In this document: one piece after another, positions 1 through 5,360 of the stretch | How the letters are laid out: each line of letters starts with the position of its first letter | Position numbering within the stretch: the stretch's first letter is position 1 | Assembly: GCA_963981525.1 (NCBI GenBank) | Contig: CAXCDZ010000028.1 | Span: forward strand, 1-10,381 | Source of the DNA: CAXCDZ01 sp963981525 | GTDB lineage: Bacteria; Patescibacteriota; Microgenomatia; UBA1400; UBA12108 | Reading direction: 5' to 3' | DNA: 10,381 bases | Position numbers and translations under genes: made by a program | Notes under the pieces: model-generated | What the model was told of the DNA's origin: nothing | Databases searched by the model: none | The model's input: the letters and a program-made list of their open reading frames with translations, nothing else

Positions 1-59
1 TGGTTAGCTTCCATCCAGCTTATCGTATTTGCTAATTGTTCAAGAGAGATTTTTATCAT
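1..59 (-). CDS. 5' end of an unrecognised protein gene (partial)
   Basis: Reading the minus strand from an ATG at 59-57 gives 19 residues, MIKISLEQLANTISWMEAN, open to the window edge. The case for a real start is a Shine-Dalgarno match, AAGGAGG at 70-64, four bases before the ATG, and the absence of stops. The gene would be divergent from the TrmB-type regulator at 115, which could control it. Too little protein is visible to assign a family. The strong Shine-Dalgarno contrasts with most other first genes in this window, which appear leaderless. Confidence 0.55.
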   Translation of the reverse strand, partial: MIKISLEQLANTISWMEAN

Positions 60-63
60 ATCT

Positions 64-70
64 CCTCCTT
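64..70 (-). promoter_or_regulatory. Shine-Dalgarno of the partial minus-strand gene
   Basis: The minus strand reads AAGGAGG here, a near-perfect complement of the 16S rRNA tail, four bases before the ATG at 59. It is the strongest ribosome binding site in the window and decides the start of the partial gene. Confidence 0.55.
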
Positions 71-78
71 TCAATAAC

Positions 79-106
79 TTGCAGTATCCCATAATTCTGC
101 TACAAT
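79..106 (+). promoter_or_regulatory. Sigma70-type promoter of the TrmB-like gene, leaderless layout
   Basis: TTGCAG at 79-84 and TACAAT at 101-106 are separated by 16 bases. The -10 box ends eight bases before the ATG at 115, so transcription would start at or next to the start codon. No Shine-Dalgarno lies before that ATG. The promoter overlaps an in-frame TTG at 79, which argues against that TTG as the start. Confidence 0.6.
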
Positions 107-114
107 TCAATCAG

Positions 115-927
115 ATGTCCGAAAAAACAGACAATACCATCACCAAGCTATTATCCCTAGGCCTCACCGAGGAGGAGGGGAGAGTATATCTGGCAATCCT
201 GCAGGGTAGGGGAGACACCGCCCTCACTATCTCCCGCCATCTCCGCCTCGCTCGCACCAAGGTGTACCGCTTACTAGACAGCCTAATTGCCAAAAAAATG
301 GTCATCACCAAGCTCGGCGATCGCGGCTCCCGTTTTCTTGCCACCCCTCCCGATGATCTCTCAATTATCCTCGATGACAGGCAGCACCAGCTAGACCAGC
401 TCAAGCAGTCTCTCCCCAGCCTCCAGGACACCCTTGCCTCCCTCGCAAGTAGCACCAAAGACTCTTCTCAGGTTCTCTACTATCACAATCTCGATGGCAT
501 CAAGCAGATTACATATAATTCACTCAGGGCCAAGGGAGAGCTCTTGACTTATGAATTAGGCCTCATGGACTCATTTATGTCTCACGCCGAAGCCGAAAAG
601 TTACGAGATAGATTCGTCGACAACAAGATAAATATCCGCACCCTTACCAACCTCGTCAAGATGGATGCCTGGACAGATAATGCCGAGATGGTTAGTAAAT
701 ATTGGGAGATCCGTCACCTTCCACCTCAGGGCAAACCATTCCAGTTCGAGATCCTTATCTACAACGACGTCTACTGTCTCTACCGTTATACCGGTGGTGT
801 CGCCTTTGCAGTAGAGATTCACAGTCAGGAGCTCGCCGACATGCAGCGCCAGCTATTTGAGTATCTCTGGTCAGGGGCGAAGCCGTTTCAGGTCATCGAC
901 AACCACGGCACTGCCAAGTTAATTTAA
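115..927 (+). CDS. TrmB-family winged-helix transcriptional regulator
   Basis: A protein of 270 residues starting MSEKTDN. Residues about 10-80 form the TrmB-type winged helix: GLTEEEGRVYLAIL, then a helix-turn-helix around TISRHLRLARTKVYRLLDSL and a wing region. A predicted helical or coiled-coil linker follows at about 85-115 (DDRQHQLDQLKQSLPSL). The remainder resembles the C-terminal effector or dimerisation half of such proteins. Characterised TrmB proteins are archaeal and control sugar uptake and metabolism; bacterial and CPR homologues are common but mostly unstudied, so the ligand here is unknown. The ATG at 115 is chosen over an in-frame TTG at 79 because a good promoter occupies 79-106 and the HTH begins just after this ATG. 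It could control itself, the divergent gene at 59 or the downstream Nudix gene. Family call is strong; target is unknown. Confidence 0.85.
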   Translation: MSEKTDNTITKLLSLGLTEEEGRVYLAILQGRGDTALTISRHLRLARTKVYRLLDSLIAKKMVITKLGDRGSRFLATPPDDLSIILDDRQHQLDQLKQSLPSLQDTLASLASSTKDSSQVLYYHNLDGIKQITYNSLRAKGELLTYELGLMDSFMSHAEAEKLRDRFVDNKINIRTLTNLVKMDAWTDNAEMVSKYWEIRHLPPQGKPFQFEILIYNDVYCLYRYTGGVAFAVEIHSQELADMQRQLFEYLWSGAKPFQVIDNHGTAKLI

Positions 928-931
928 AATC

Positions 932-970
932 ATCGTTGATATACCCCATATTTAACACAATATTAACGAT
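932..970. repeat. Imperfect inverted repeat between the regulator and Nudix genes
   Basis: ATCGTTGATAT at 932-942 and ATATTAACGAT at 960-970 are complementary at 10 of 11 positions, with 17 bases between. The arms are AT-rich and there is no T-run, so this is not a typical intrinsic terminator. It lies upstream of the Nudix -10 box and could be an operator, perhaps for the adjacent TrmB-type regulator. That is a guess from position. Confidence 0.35.
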
Positions 971-1004
971 ATCTCACCATTTCTCCAGAATCAGACAACT
1001 AAGC

Positions 1005-1010
1005 TACAAT
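1005..1010 (+). promoter_or_regulatory. -10 box of the Nudix gene, leaderless layout
   Basis: TACAAT ends six bases before the ATG at 1017, giving an mRNA that would start at the start codon. It is identical to the -10 of the gene at 115. I see no clear -35 box. Confidence 0.5.
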
Positions 1011-1016
1011 GATCTC

Positions 1017-1541
1017 ATGTCCAACACAAACCAAGAACTAGTCGATATCATCACTCCCGACAACCAAGTCATAGGATCAAAGCTCAAGATTGACGCGCAC
1101 CGCGATGGCGATCTCCATCGCATCGTCATAGCTGAGCTAATCAACGAAAAAGGGGAGTACTGCTTTGTCCGTCAAGCTACTGACCGTCAGGACGCTGGTC
1201 AGTATGTTTCGCCAGTCGGTGGTCATGTTAGCTCAGGGGAGGAGATCGAATCTGCGCTCATTCGAGAATCCGAGGAAGAGGTTGGCATCACTCCAGATGT
1301 ATATGAGTTTGTAGGTTCTACTCTATATCGCCGTCAGGTCATTGGCCGGGACGAGAATCATTTGTTCTTAATCTACAACATCTACACCGACCAGAATCCA
1401 GTTCTCAATCACGAATCAGTCGAGTTTCGCTGGTTTTCACTTGACGAAATCAAGCGCACCATTCGTACAGACCCGAACACCTTCGGAGCCGCTTGGCATC
1501 ACGTCTTTGAGAATATTTTTCCAGATATTTATCAGTCTTAA
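1017..1541 (+). CDS. Nudix hydrolase
   Basis: A protein of 174 residues. The Nudix box is complete: GHVSSGEEIESALI followed by RESEEEVGI, at about residues 67-89, matching G-x5-E-x7-RE-U-x-EE-x-G-U. The glutamates of RESEEE should bind the catalytic metal. The opening (ITPDNQVIG, then HRIVIAELI) resembles the isopentenyl-diphosphate-isomerase-like and YfcD-like Nudix branch, but sequence alone does not fix the substrate. Nudix enzymes cleave nucleoside diphosphates linked to another group, for example oxidised nucleotides or NDP-sugars. The ATG at 1017 is chosen because a TACAAT -10 lies just before it; a TTG at 936 would add 27 residues not expected in the fold. It follows the regulator by 89 bases with its own promoter. 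Confidence 0.85.
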   Translation: MSNTNQELVDIITPDNQVIGSKLKIDAHRDGDLHRIVIAELINEKGEYCFVRQATDRQDAGQYVSPVGGHVSSGEEIESALIRESEEEVGITPDVYEFVGSTLYRRQVIGRDENHLFLIYNIYTDQNPVLNHESVEFRWFSLDEIKRTIRTDPNTFGAAWHHVFENIFPDIYQS

Positions 1542-1566
1542 CTACGGGTATGTTAACTACGGGTAT
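1538..1566 (+). repeat. 14-bp direct repeat at the toxin-antitoxin promoter
   Basis: TTAACTACGGGTAT occurs at 1538-1551 and again at 1553-1566, a 15-bp period with one base between copies. The first copy contains the stop codon of the Nudix gene and the second runs into the TTGACA -35 box. Such placement suits an operator for the HTH antitoxin at 1900, but the antitoxin is encoded second and binding is inferred only from position. A simple local duplication is the alternative. Confidence 0.6.
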
Positions 1567-1593
1567 TGACAAATTCGATAATTATGATAAATT
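1566..1593 (+). promoter_or_regulatory. Promoter of the HigBA-like module
   Basis: A perfect TTGACA at 1566-1571 is followed 16 bases later by TAAATT at 1588-1593, a 4 of 6 match to TATAAT. The ATG at 1601 is seven bases further on, so the toxin mRNA would be leaderless. Confidence 0.5.
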
Positions 1594-1600
1594 AATCATA

Positions 1601-1903
1601 ATGCCTTTTGAGATATCTATCGATCCAAGGGCTGCCAAAGCCCTAAATAAACTAAGCGTTAAGGATCAAGCCAAAATCAGAGAATACACAGAGCTATTCA
1701 AAGAATATGGTTTTAGACTTAGCTCTAAGTATCTCAAAAAAATTAACAAGCATATTTGGGAGCTGAGACCAGATAAATGGAGATTATTTATCTTGGTAGC
1801 TTCGCCTAAACACATTATTATTCACCTTATGTACAAAAAATCACAGAAAATTACTAAAAAAACCAAAAAAATCATTGAACAACGAACAAAGGAGTATTTA
1901 TGA
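1601..1903 (+). CDS. RelE/HigB (Gp49-like) family toxin
   Basis: A basic protein of 100 residues starting MPFEISIDP. It shows the pattern of the RelE/HigB/Gp49-like superfamily: an N-terminal helix pair (AAKALNKLSVKDQAKIREY), a core IWELRPDKWRLFIL at about 52-65 with R56 and R61, then strands and the motif YKKSQKITKK at about 78-87. Known members are ribosome-dependent mRNA endonucleases held in check by an antitoxin; several catalytic residues are variable and I infer the activity. The ATG at 1601 is preferred over one at 1550 because the promoter lies between them and the family fold starts here. The stop TGA overlaps the ATG of the next gene in ATGA, so the two are translationally coupled. 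The gene is AT-rich (about 25% GC in 1801-1860 by hand count), unlike its neighbours, which suggests transfer. Confidence 0.8.
   Translation: MPFEISIDPRAAKALNKLSVKDQAKIREYTELFKEYGFRLSSKYLKKINKHIWELRPDKWRLFILVASPKHIIIHLMYKKSQKITKKTKKIIEQRTKEYL
1891..1894 (+). promoter_or_regulatory. Ribosome binding site of the antitoxin gene
   Basis: GGAG sits five bases before the ATG at 1900, inside the end of the toxin gene. This internal operon gene has a Shine-Dalgarno, whereas the first gene of the module does not, so the antitoxin may be translated more efficiently than the toxin. Confidence 0.5.
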
Positions 1904-2202
1904 ACAAAAAAATGCTAGCCAAAGCCATTCCTTTTGACGACATTGTTGCCGAGTGGATGAAAAATCCAGAGTTTCGCAAAGAATACGAAGCTCTCCAGCC
2001 AGGATACCAACTAGCTCGTCAAATGATTGGAGCCAGACTCAAACAGAAAATGACTCAAGCCAGTCTCGCCAAACGCGCGGGCACCGGCCAAGCAGTCATC
2101 TCACGTCTTGAAGGAATGAATGCCAAACCCAGCTTCTCGTTAGTGCAGCGCATTGCCAACGCCCTCGGAACTGACTTCACAATTAAAATAATCGCTACTT
2201 AA
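1900..2202 (+). CDS. XRE-family (HigA-like) antitoxin
   Basis: A protein of 100 residues. Residues about 36-95 are a Cro/C1-type helix-turn-helix: LARQMIGARLKQKMTQASLAKRAGTG, the recognition helix region QAVISRLEGM, then SLVQRIANALGT. The N-terminal 30 residues (FDDIVAEWMKNPEFRKEYEAL) match the extension common in HigA-like antitoxins encoded after their toxin. It should neutralise the toxin at 1601 and repress the shared promoter, possibly through the 14-bp direct repeat at 1538-1566. It overlaps the toxin gene by four bases and ends 13 bases before the convergent valS gene, with no visible terminator in between. Confidence 0.85.
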   Translation: MNKKMLAKAIPFDDIVAEWMKNPEFRKEYEALQPGYQLARQMIGARLKQKMTQASLAKRAGTGQAVISRLEGMNAKPSFSLVQRIANALGTDFTIKIIAT

Positions 2203-2215
2203 CTGTCGGATAGCC

Positions 2216-4441
2216 TTACTGTGTGCCCGGCCACTTACTCGTAATCAGGTTACACGTGCATTTCCTAGGCATCTCCTGCCAGATTGCCTCGGTCACAAAC
2301 GGCATAAATGGGTGTAGGAGCATGATTCCTTTTAGGAATACATATCTCAGTATCGAGAGCGCAACTTTCTGGTCTTTTCGCCCCTTCACATGCTCAATAT
2401 AAGAACTCGCCACCTCGTCCCACATATAGTGATAGATCGTGTCTGCGGCCTCTGAGAATCGGAACTTGTCCAAGAGCTTTGTCATCTTCGCAATCACCTC
2501 ATCTAATCTCGCCAGGATCTCCTTATCCTTTGTTCCTAGCGTAGCCGGAGGCAAACTGGGGTCAAAGTAAGGGATTTCCTTTCCGTCCGCCATCATCAGA
2601 TAGAATCTCGCCATGTTCCATAATTTATTGGAGAAGTTTCGCATTGCCCGCACTTTGTCATCCGATAATGGCACTCTCCCTCCCTCGCCGTTGCCAAACA
2701 GCAAGGACATCCGGAATGCATCTGCTCCGTACTTGTCCACCAGCTCAATCGGGTTTATTACATTCCCCTTACTCTTGCTCATTTTCTGACCCTTAGAATC
2801 CGTAACCGTTGACCATAGATAAACATTTTTGAAAGGAGTTTTCTCATTGATATATAGGCCAAACATCATCATTCTGCTCACCCAAAACCTCAGGATATCC
2901 GACATCGTCGCCATCACATCAGTAGGGTATCGAGCTACATGTTCTTCCTCAGTTTGAGTCACCAGCGGCCACTGACCACTAGAAAACCATGTATCAAAGG
3001 TATCTGTCTCCTGCAGATAGTTCTCGCCTGGTTTCTCTTTTGCCACTACATATTTTGCCGTTTTCGGCGCCGTAAGGGCTTGTAGTCCTTTCTCAATTTC
3101 CTTCAGTTGATATTCAGATAACAGCTCTCCAATCATCCCAGTTACACCCTTACCACTCTTGGACACAAAGTTTACATAAAGGTCTTTGTTCACCCCAGTG
3201 TCATACCATGCAGGGATTCTGATTCCCCACGCTACTTGTCGACTGATCGGCCAGTCATGCATGATCTCCATCCAGTCCAGGAGTTGTTTCTCAAATCTCT
3301 GGGGATATATCTTAGTCTCACCGTTTTTTACAGCGTTTATTACTGCTGATTTCAGCGGATCCACCTTGATATACCAGTTGGGCACCATCATGGGTTCGAT
3401 ATCACGCCCACACTTGTAGCACGTTGCAGCAGTTTGTTCATATTTATCATCAGTCTCAATCACCCTCAGTGCCATTAGTCGCTCAACTACCTCCTTGCGA
3501 GCCGTAAATACGGTCTTACCCTCCCATTCTCCTGCCTCGGGAGTCATTCTCCCATTCAGACCTATTCCCACGATCATCGGCAGATTATGTCTCTTACCCG
3601 CTTCGTAATCATTCTTGTCATGTGCTGGTGTGAGCTTTACAAACCCAGTGCCAAACTCAGGATCAGCCACCTCATCAGCAATAATCACCATTTCACGCTC
3701 GGTGAGGGGATTAACAACTTTCTTCCCAACGTACTTAGCACGTTTTTTGTCATCTGGGTTCACCGCGATATGGGTGTCCAGCATGATTGTTTCTGGCCTG
3801 GTTGTCGCCACCTCAATAGATTCGTCACTCTCCACAAGTTTGTACTCCACAGTGTAGAGCTTGCCCACTCTCTCGGTGTGGTTTATCTCCAGTTCAGCGA
3901 GTGACGTCCCACAGTGGGTACAGTAGTTGACCATATAGTCACTTCGGTACACTAGCTCATCTTTTTCCATTTTCTGGAAAGTCGTGAACACTGTTTCTAG
4001 CACATTTGGGTCAAGCGTAAAGACAGATCTTTTCCAGTCTGCCGAGAATCCCAAACGGCGGAACTGTTCAAATATTAGTCCTGAGTTATCTTCCACGAAC
4101 TTAGCAACATTGTCATAAAAGGTTTGTCTGTCAAAGTCCATCCGACTCTTACCCTGTTTCTTTAAGTGTTTTTCATACACAAACTGAGTCTCAAATCCCG
4201 CATGGTCACGGCCTGGTATCCACTGTGCTCCGTACCCCTGCATTCTTTTCCACCTGATCAGAATATCATCTACCGTGTACATCCCGTGCCCTGCGTGCAA
4301 GCTTGCATTCGCATTTGGCGGTGGCATTAGGATTGTGTATGGGGGGGTTTCAGGGGCAGGGGAGAATGCACCACTCTCCTCCCACATTTTGTAGAGCTTC
4401 TTCTCGACGGCTTTGTGATCAAACTTGGGTTCCATGGTCAT
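2216..4441 (-). CDS. valS: Valyl-tRNA synthetase, lacking the C-terminal coiled-coil arm
   Basis: A class I aminoacyl-tRNA synthetase of 741 residues that attaches valine to tRNA-Val in the cytoplasm. The HIGH-type motif is HAGH at 49-52 after PPPNANASL, and KMSKS is at 553-557. The CP1 editing domain is present, with TTRPET at 213-218 and TPAHD at 271-275; TPAHD favours ValRS over IleRS or LeuRS. WGIRIPAWY (about 405-413) and FDTWFSSGQWP (about 482-492) also fit ValRS. The anticodon-binding domain contains RNFSNKLWNMARF (601-613) and ends with HPFMPFVTEAIWQEMP. The protein stops at SKWPGTQ, with no room for the C-terminal coiled-coil arm of typical bacterial ValRS (Thermus enzyme about 860 residues). 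The ATG at 4441 is preferred because an extended -10 lies six bases upstream; ATG at 4435 is the alternative. The gene converges on the antitoxin at 1900. Confidence 0.95.
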   Translation of the reverse strand: MTMEPKFDHKAVEKKLYKMWEESGAFSPAPETPPYTILMPPPNANASLHAGHGMYTVDDILIRWKRMQGYGAQWIPGRDHAGFETQFVYEKHLKKQGKSRMDFDRQTFYDNVAKFVEDNSGLIFEQFRRLGFSADWKRSVFTLDPNVLETVFTTFQKMEKDELVYRSDYMVNYCTHCGTSLAELEINHTERVGKLYTVEYKLVESDESIEVATTRPETIMLDTHIAVNPDDKKRAKYVGKKVVNPLTEREMVIIADEVADPEFGTGFVKLTPAHDKNDYEAGKRHNLPMIVGIGLNGRMTPEAGEWEGKTVFTARKEVVERLMALRVIETDDKYEQTAATCYKCGRDIEPMMVPNWYIKVDPLKSAVINAVKNGETKIYPQRFEKQLLDWMEIMHDWPISRQVAWGIRIPAWYDTGVNKDLYVNFVSKSGKGVTGMIGELLSEYQLKEIEKGLQALTAPKTAKYVVAKEKPGENYLQETDTFDTWFSSGQWPLVTQTEEEHVARYPTDVMATMSDILRFWVSRMMMFGLYINEKTPFKNVYLWSTVTDSKGQKMSKSKGNVINPIELVDKYGADAFRMSLLFGNGEGGRVPLSDDKVRAMRNFSNKLWNMARFYLMMADGKEIPYFDPSLPPATLGTKDKEILARLDEVIAKMTKLLDKFRFSEAADTIYHYMWDEVASSYIEHVKGRKDQKVALSILRYVFLKGIMLLHPFMPFVTEAIWQEMPRKCTCNLITSKWPGTQ

Positions 4442-4447
4442 TATTCG

Positions 4448-4456
4448 ATTTTACCA
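4448..4456 (-). promoter_or_regulatory. Extended -10 promoter of valS, leaderless layout
   Basis: The minus strand reads TGG followed by TAAAAT (4456 to 4448), an extended -10 box. It ends six bases before the ATG at 4441. There is no clear -35 at the usual distance, which the TGn extension could offset. This places the palindromic element at 4505-4573 upstream of the transcript, not in a valS leader. Confidence 0.5.
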
Positions 4457-4504
4457 GATAAAGTTTGGTCAGACTGCAATTGCCAAGGATGTAATCAACG
4501 TGCC

Positions 4505-4573
4505 GTCAGAGGGTCTGACCTTATAGGACTCGAGGTTTCAAACCCGAAAAGCAGCCCAAAAAGGTCAGACCCT
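4505..4573. repeat. Palindromic element with 13-bp arms upstream of valS
   Basis: AGGGTCTGACCTT at 4510-4522 is perfectly complementary to AAGGTCAGACCCT at 4561-4573, with 38 bases between. The interior holds a smaller hairpin, GGTTT/AAACC around 4534-4544. The left arm can alternatively fold with its own flank, as GTCAGA at 4505-4510 pairs with TCTGAC at 4514-4519. Each arm is close to a self-palindrome (GGTCAGACC-like), and a third half-copy, GGTCAGACT, lies at 4467-4475. No T-run follows on either strand, so it is not an ordinary terminator. It resembles a dispersed palindromic repeat; function unknown. Confidence 0.6.
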
Positions 4574-4595
4574 ATCGTGAATTATTCTCCCGCTC

Positions 4596-4618
4596 CCTGC
4601 AAGGACCATCCTCGCAGG
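4596..4618. repeat. Short hairpin upstream of the PIN module
   Basis: CCTGC at 4596-4600 pairs with GCAGG at 4614-4618, and AGGA at 4602-4605 with TCCT at 4609-4612, around a CCA loop with one A-C mismatch. No T-run follows. It lies just before the -35 box of the PIN module and could be a boundary structure or part of the neighbouring palindromic element. Confidence 0.4.
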
Positions 4619-4636
4619 CCAGGAATTAGACACCAA

Positions 4637-4665
4637 TTGACATATTTAGATCAATATGATATAAA
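4637..4665 (+). promoter_or_regulatory. Promoter of the HTH/PIN toxin-antitoxin module
   Basis: A perfect TTGACA (4637-4642) and TATAAA (4660-4665) are separated by the ideal 17 bases. This is the best promoter in the window. Transcription would start near 4672, leaving a short leader of about 24 bases with no Shine-Dalgarno. The octamer CAATATGA occurs at 4652-4659, within the spacer, and again at 4692-4699 across the start codon, so the antitoxin could bind there to repress the module. Confidence 0.65.
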
Positions 4666-4695
4666 TTAATCTAATATAAACAAATATAGAACAAT

Positions 4696-4953
4696 ATGAA
4701 CACAAACAGCATTGTCTACACTCCAGCACAAACTGCCGAACTACTCCAACTCTCTAAAGCAACTGTCTACAAGCTCATCGAAAAAGGGGAGATCATTGCC
4801 AAAAAGTTTGGCAATGTTTACCGTATTCCCAAAACCTCCCTAAACTTTATTTTTTCTGGTCTCGATTATGATCTTTACCTCAAAGATCAGCTTGATAGAG
4901 AAAATCTCAAAGATATTCACCAGACTATCAAAGATGTTCGACGTGGCCTATGA
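4696..4953 (+). CDS. Excisionase/MerR-like HTH protein, probable antitoxin
   Basis: A protein of 85 residues. Residues about 8-55 are the helix-turn-helix typical of excisionase-family DNA-binding domains: YTPAQTAELLQLSKATVYKLIEKGEI, then IAKKFGNVYRIPKTSL. The last 30 residues (YLKDQLDRENLKDIHQTIKDVRRGL) are charged and helical, as expected for a segment that wraps a partner toxin. Its TGA stop overlaps the ATG of the PIN gene by four bases (ATGA), so the antitoxin role is inferred from operon order and coupling. Phage excisionases share this fold, but no integrase or attachment site is visible here. The protein probably represses the TTGACA/TATAAA promoter upstream. Confidence 0.8.
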   Translation: MNTNSIVYTPAQTAELLQLSKATVYKLIEKGEIIAKKFGNVYRIPKTSLNFIFSGLDYDLYLKDQLDRENLKDIHQTIKDVRRGL

Positions 4954-5360
4954 ACATCAATGTCTATCTAGACACTGATGTTATTATCTCTGCACTTCTC
5001 ACACCAAACGGAGTCTCTGCCGACTTATTCAAGAGTCCACAAATTACCAAATACCTCTCCAACACTTCAAAATTAGAAATCATAGATGTTAGCCAGCGTA
5101 AAAATATCAATCCCACACTAACTAGCAAAATCATTAGCCCTTGCAACTCAATATTCGTCAGTCAGAAAGATATTGATGATATTTCTGACTATGTTAATGA
5201 TCCAGAGGATCAACACATTCTCGCTGGCGCAATCAAATCAGGTGCAAATTTTCTCGCCACCTATAACATCAGAGATTTCAAGGTCAACCGCATTCATCAA
5301 GATTTTGGAATTATCATTCTTATTCCAGGCCACATACTTCAGCACTTGCGCTCACTCTAG
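4950..5360 (+). CDS. PIN-domain toxin (putative ribonuclease)
   Basis: A protein of 136 residues with the PIN fold. The first acidic residue is D8 in VYLDTDVIISALL; a mid-protein E43 (SKLEIID) and D87 (DPEDQHILAGAI, 84-95) fit the next metal-binding positions. The fourth position reads TYNIRDF at 104-110, so N106 replaces the usual aspartate, with D109 nearby; this TyN-type variant occurs in some PIN toxins. Known PIN toxins are metal-dependent RNases that cut tRNA, rRNA or mRNA. The start overlaps the antitoxin stop. Base composition is AT-rich (about 67% in 5041-5100 by hand count), unlike the C-rich genes downstream. The TAG stop at 5358-5360 directly abuts the stop codon of the convergent gene at 5361. 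Confidence 0.85.
   Translation: MNINVYLDTDVIISALLTPNGVSADLFKSPQITKYLSNTSKLEIIDVSQRKNINPTLTSKIISPCNSIFVSQKDIDDISDYVNDPEDQHILAGAIKSGANFLATYNIRDFKVNRIHQDFGIIILIPGHILQHLRSL

Noticed and set aside
79..114. A TTG start adding 12 residues to the TrmB-type regulator
   Set aside because: The TTG is part of the -35 box of a good promoter, and the fold begins after the ATG at 115.
936..1016. A TTG start adding 27 residues to the Nudix protein
   Set aside because: The extra residues do not resemble a Nudix N-terminus, and a -10 box lies just before the ATG at 1017.
2203..2215. A shared terminator between the antitoxin and valS genes
   Set aside because: The 13-base gap has no stem-loop and no T-run.
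4505..4573. A T-box or other riboswitch leader of valS
   Set aside because: The likely valS promoter lies between the element and the gene, no T-box sequence is visible, and there is no terminator stem with a T-run.
4415..4669. An 84-codon plus-strand reading frame before the PIN module
   Set aside because: It starts inside valS, runs through the palindromic element and has no ribosome binding site or recognisable protein pattern.
1901..4953. A recoded genetic code in which UGA is read as an amino acid
   Set aside because: TGA ends the toxin gene (1901-1903) and the HTH gene (4951-4953) exactly where the partner genes begin, so it acts as a stop.
4696..5360. A prophage or integrative element, because of the excisionase-like HTH
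   Set aside because: No integrase, attachment site or other phage gene is present; the four-base overlap with a PIN gene fits a toxin-antitoxin module better.
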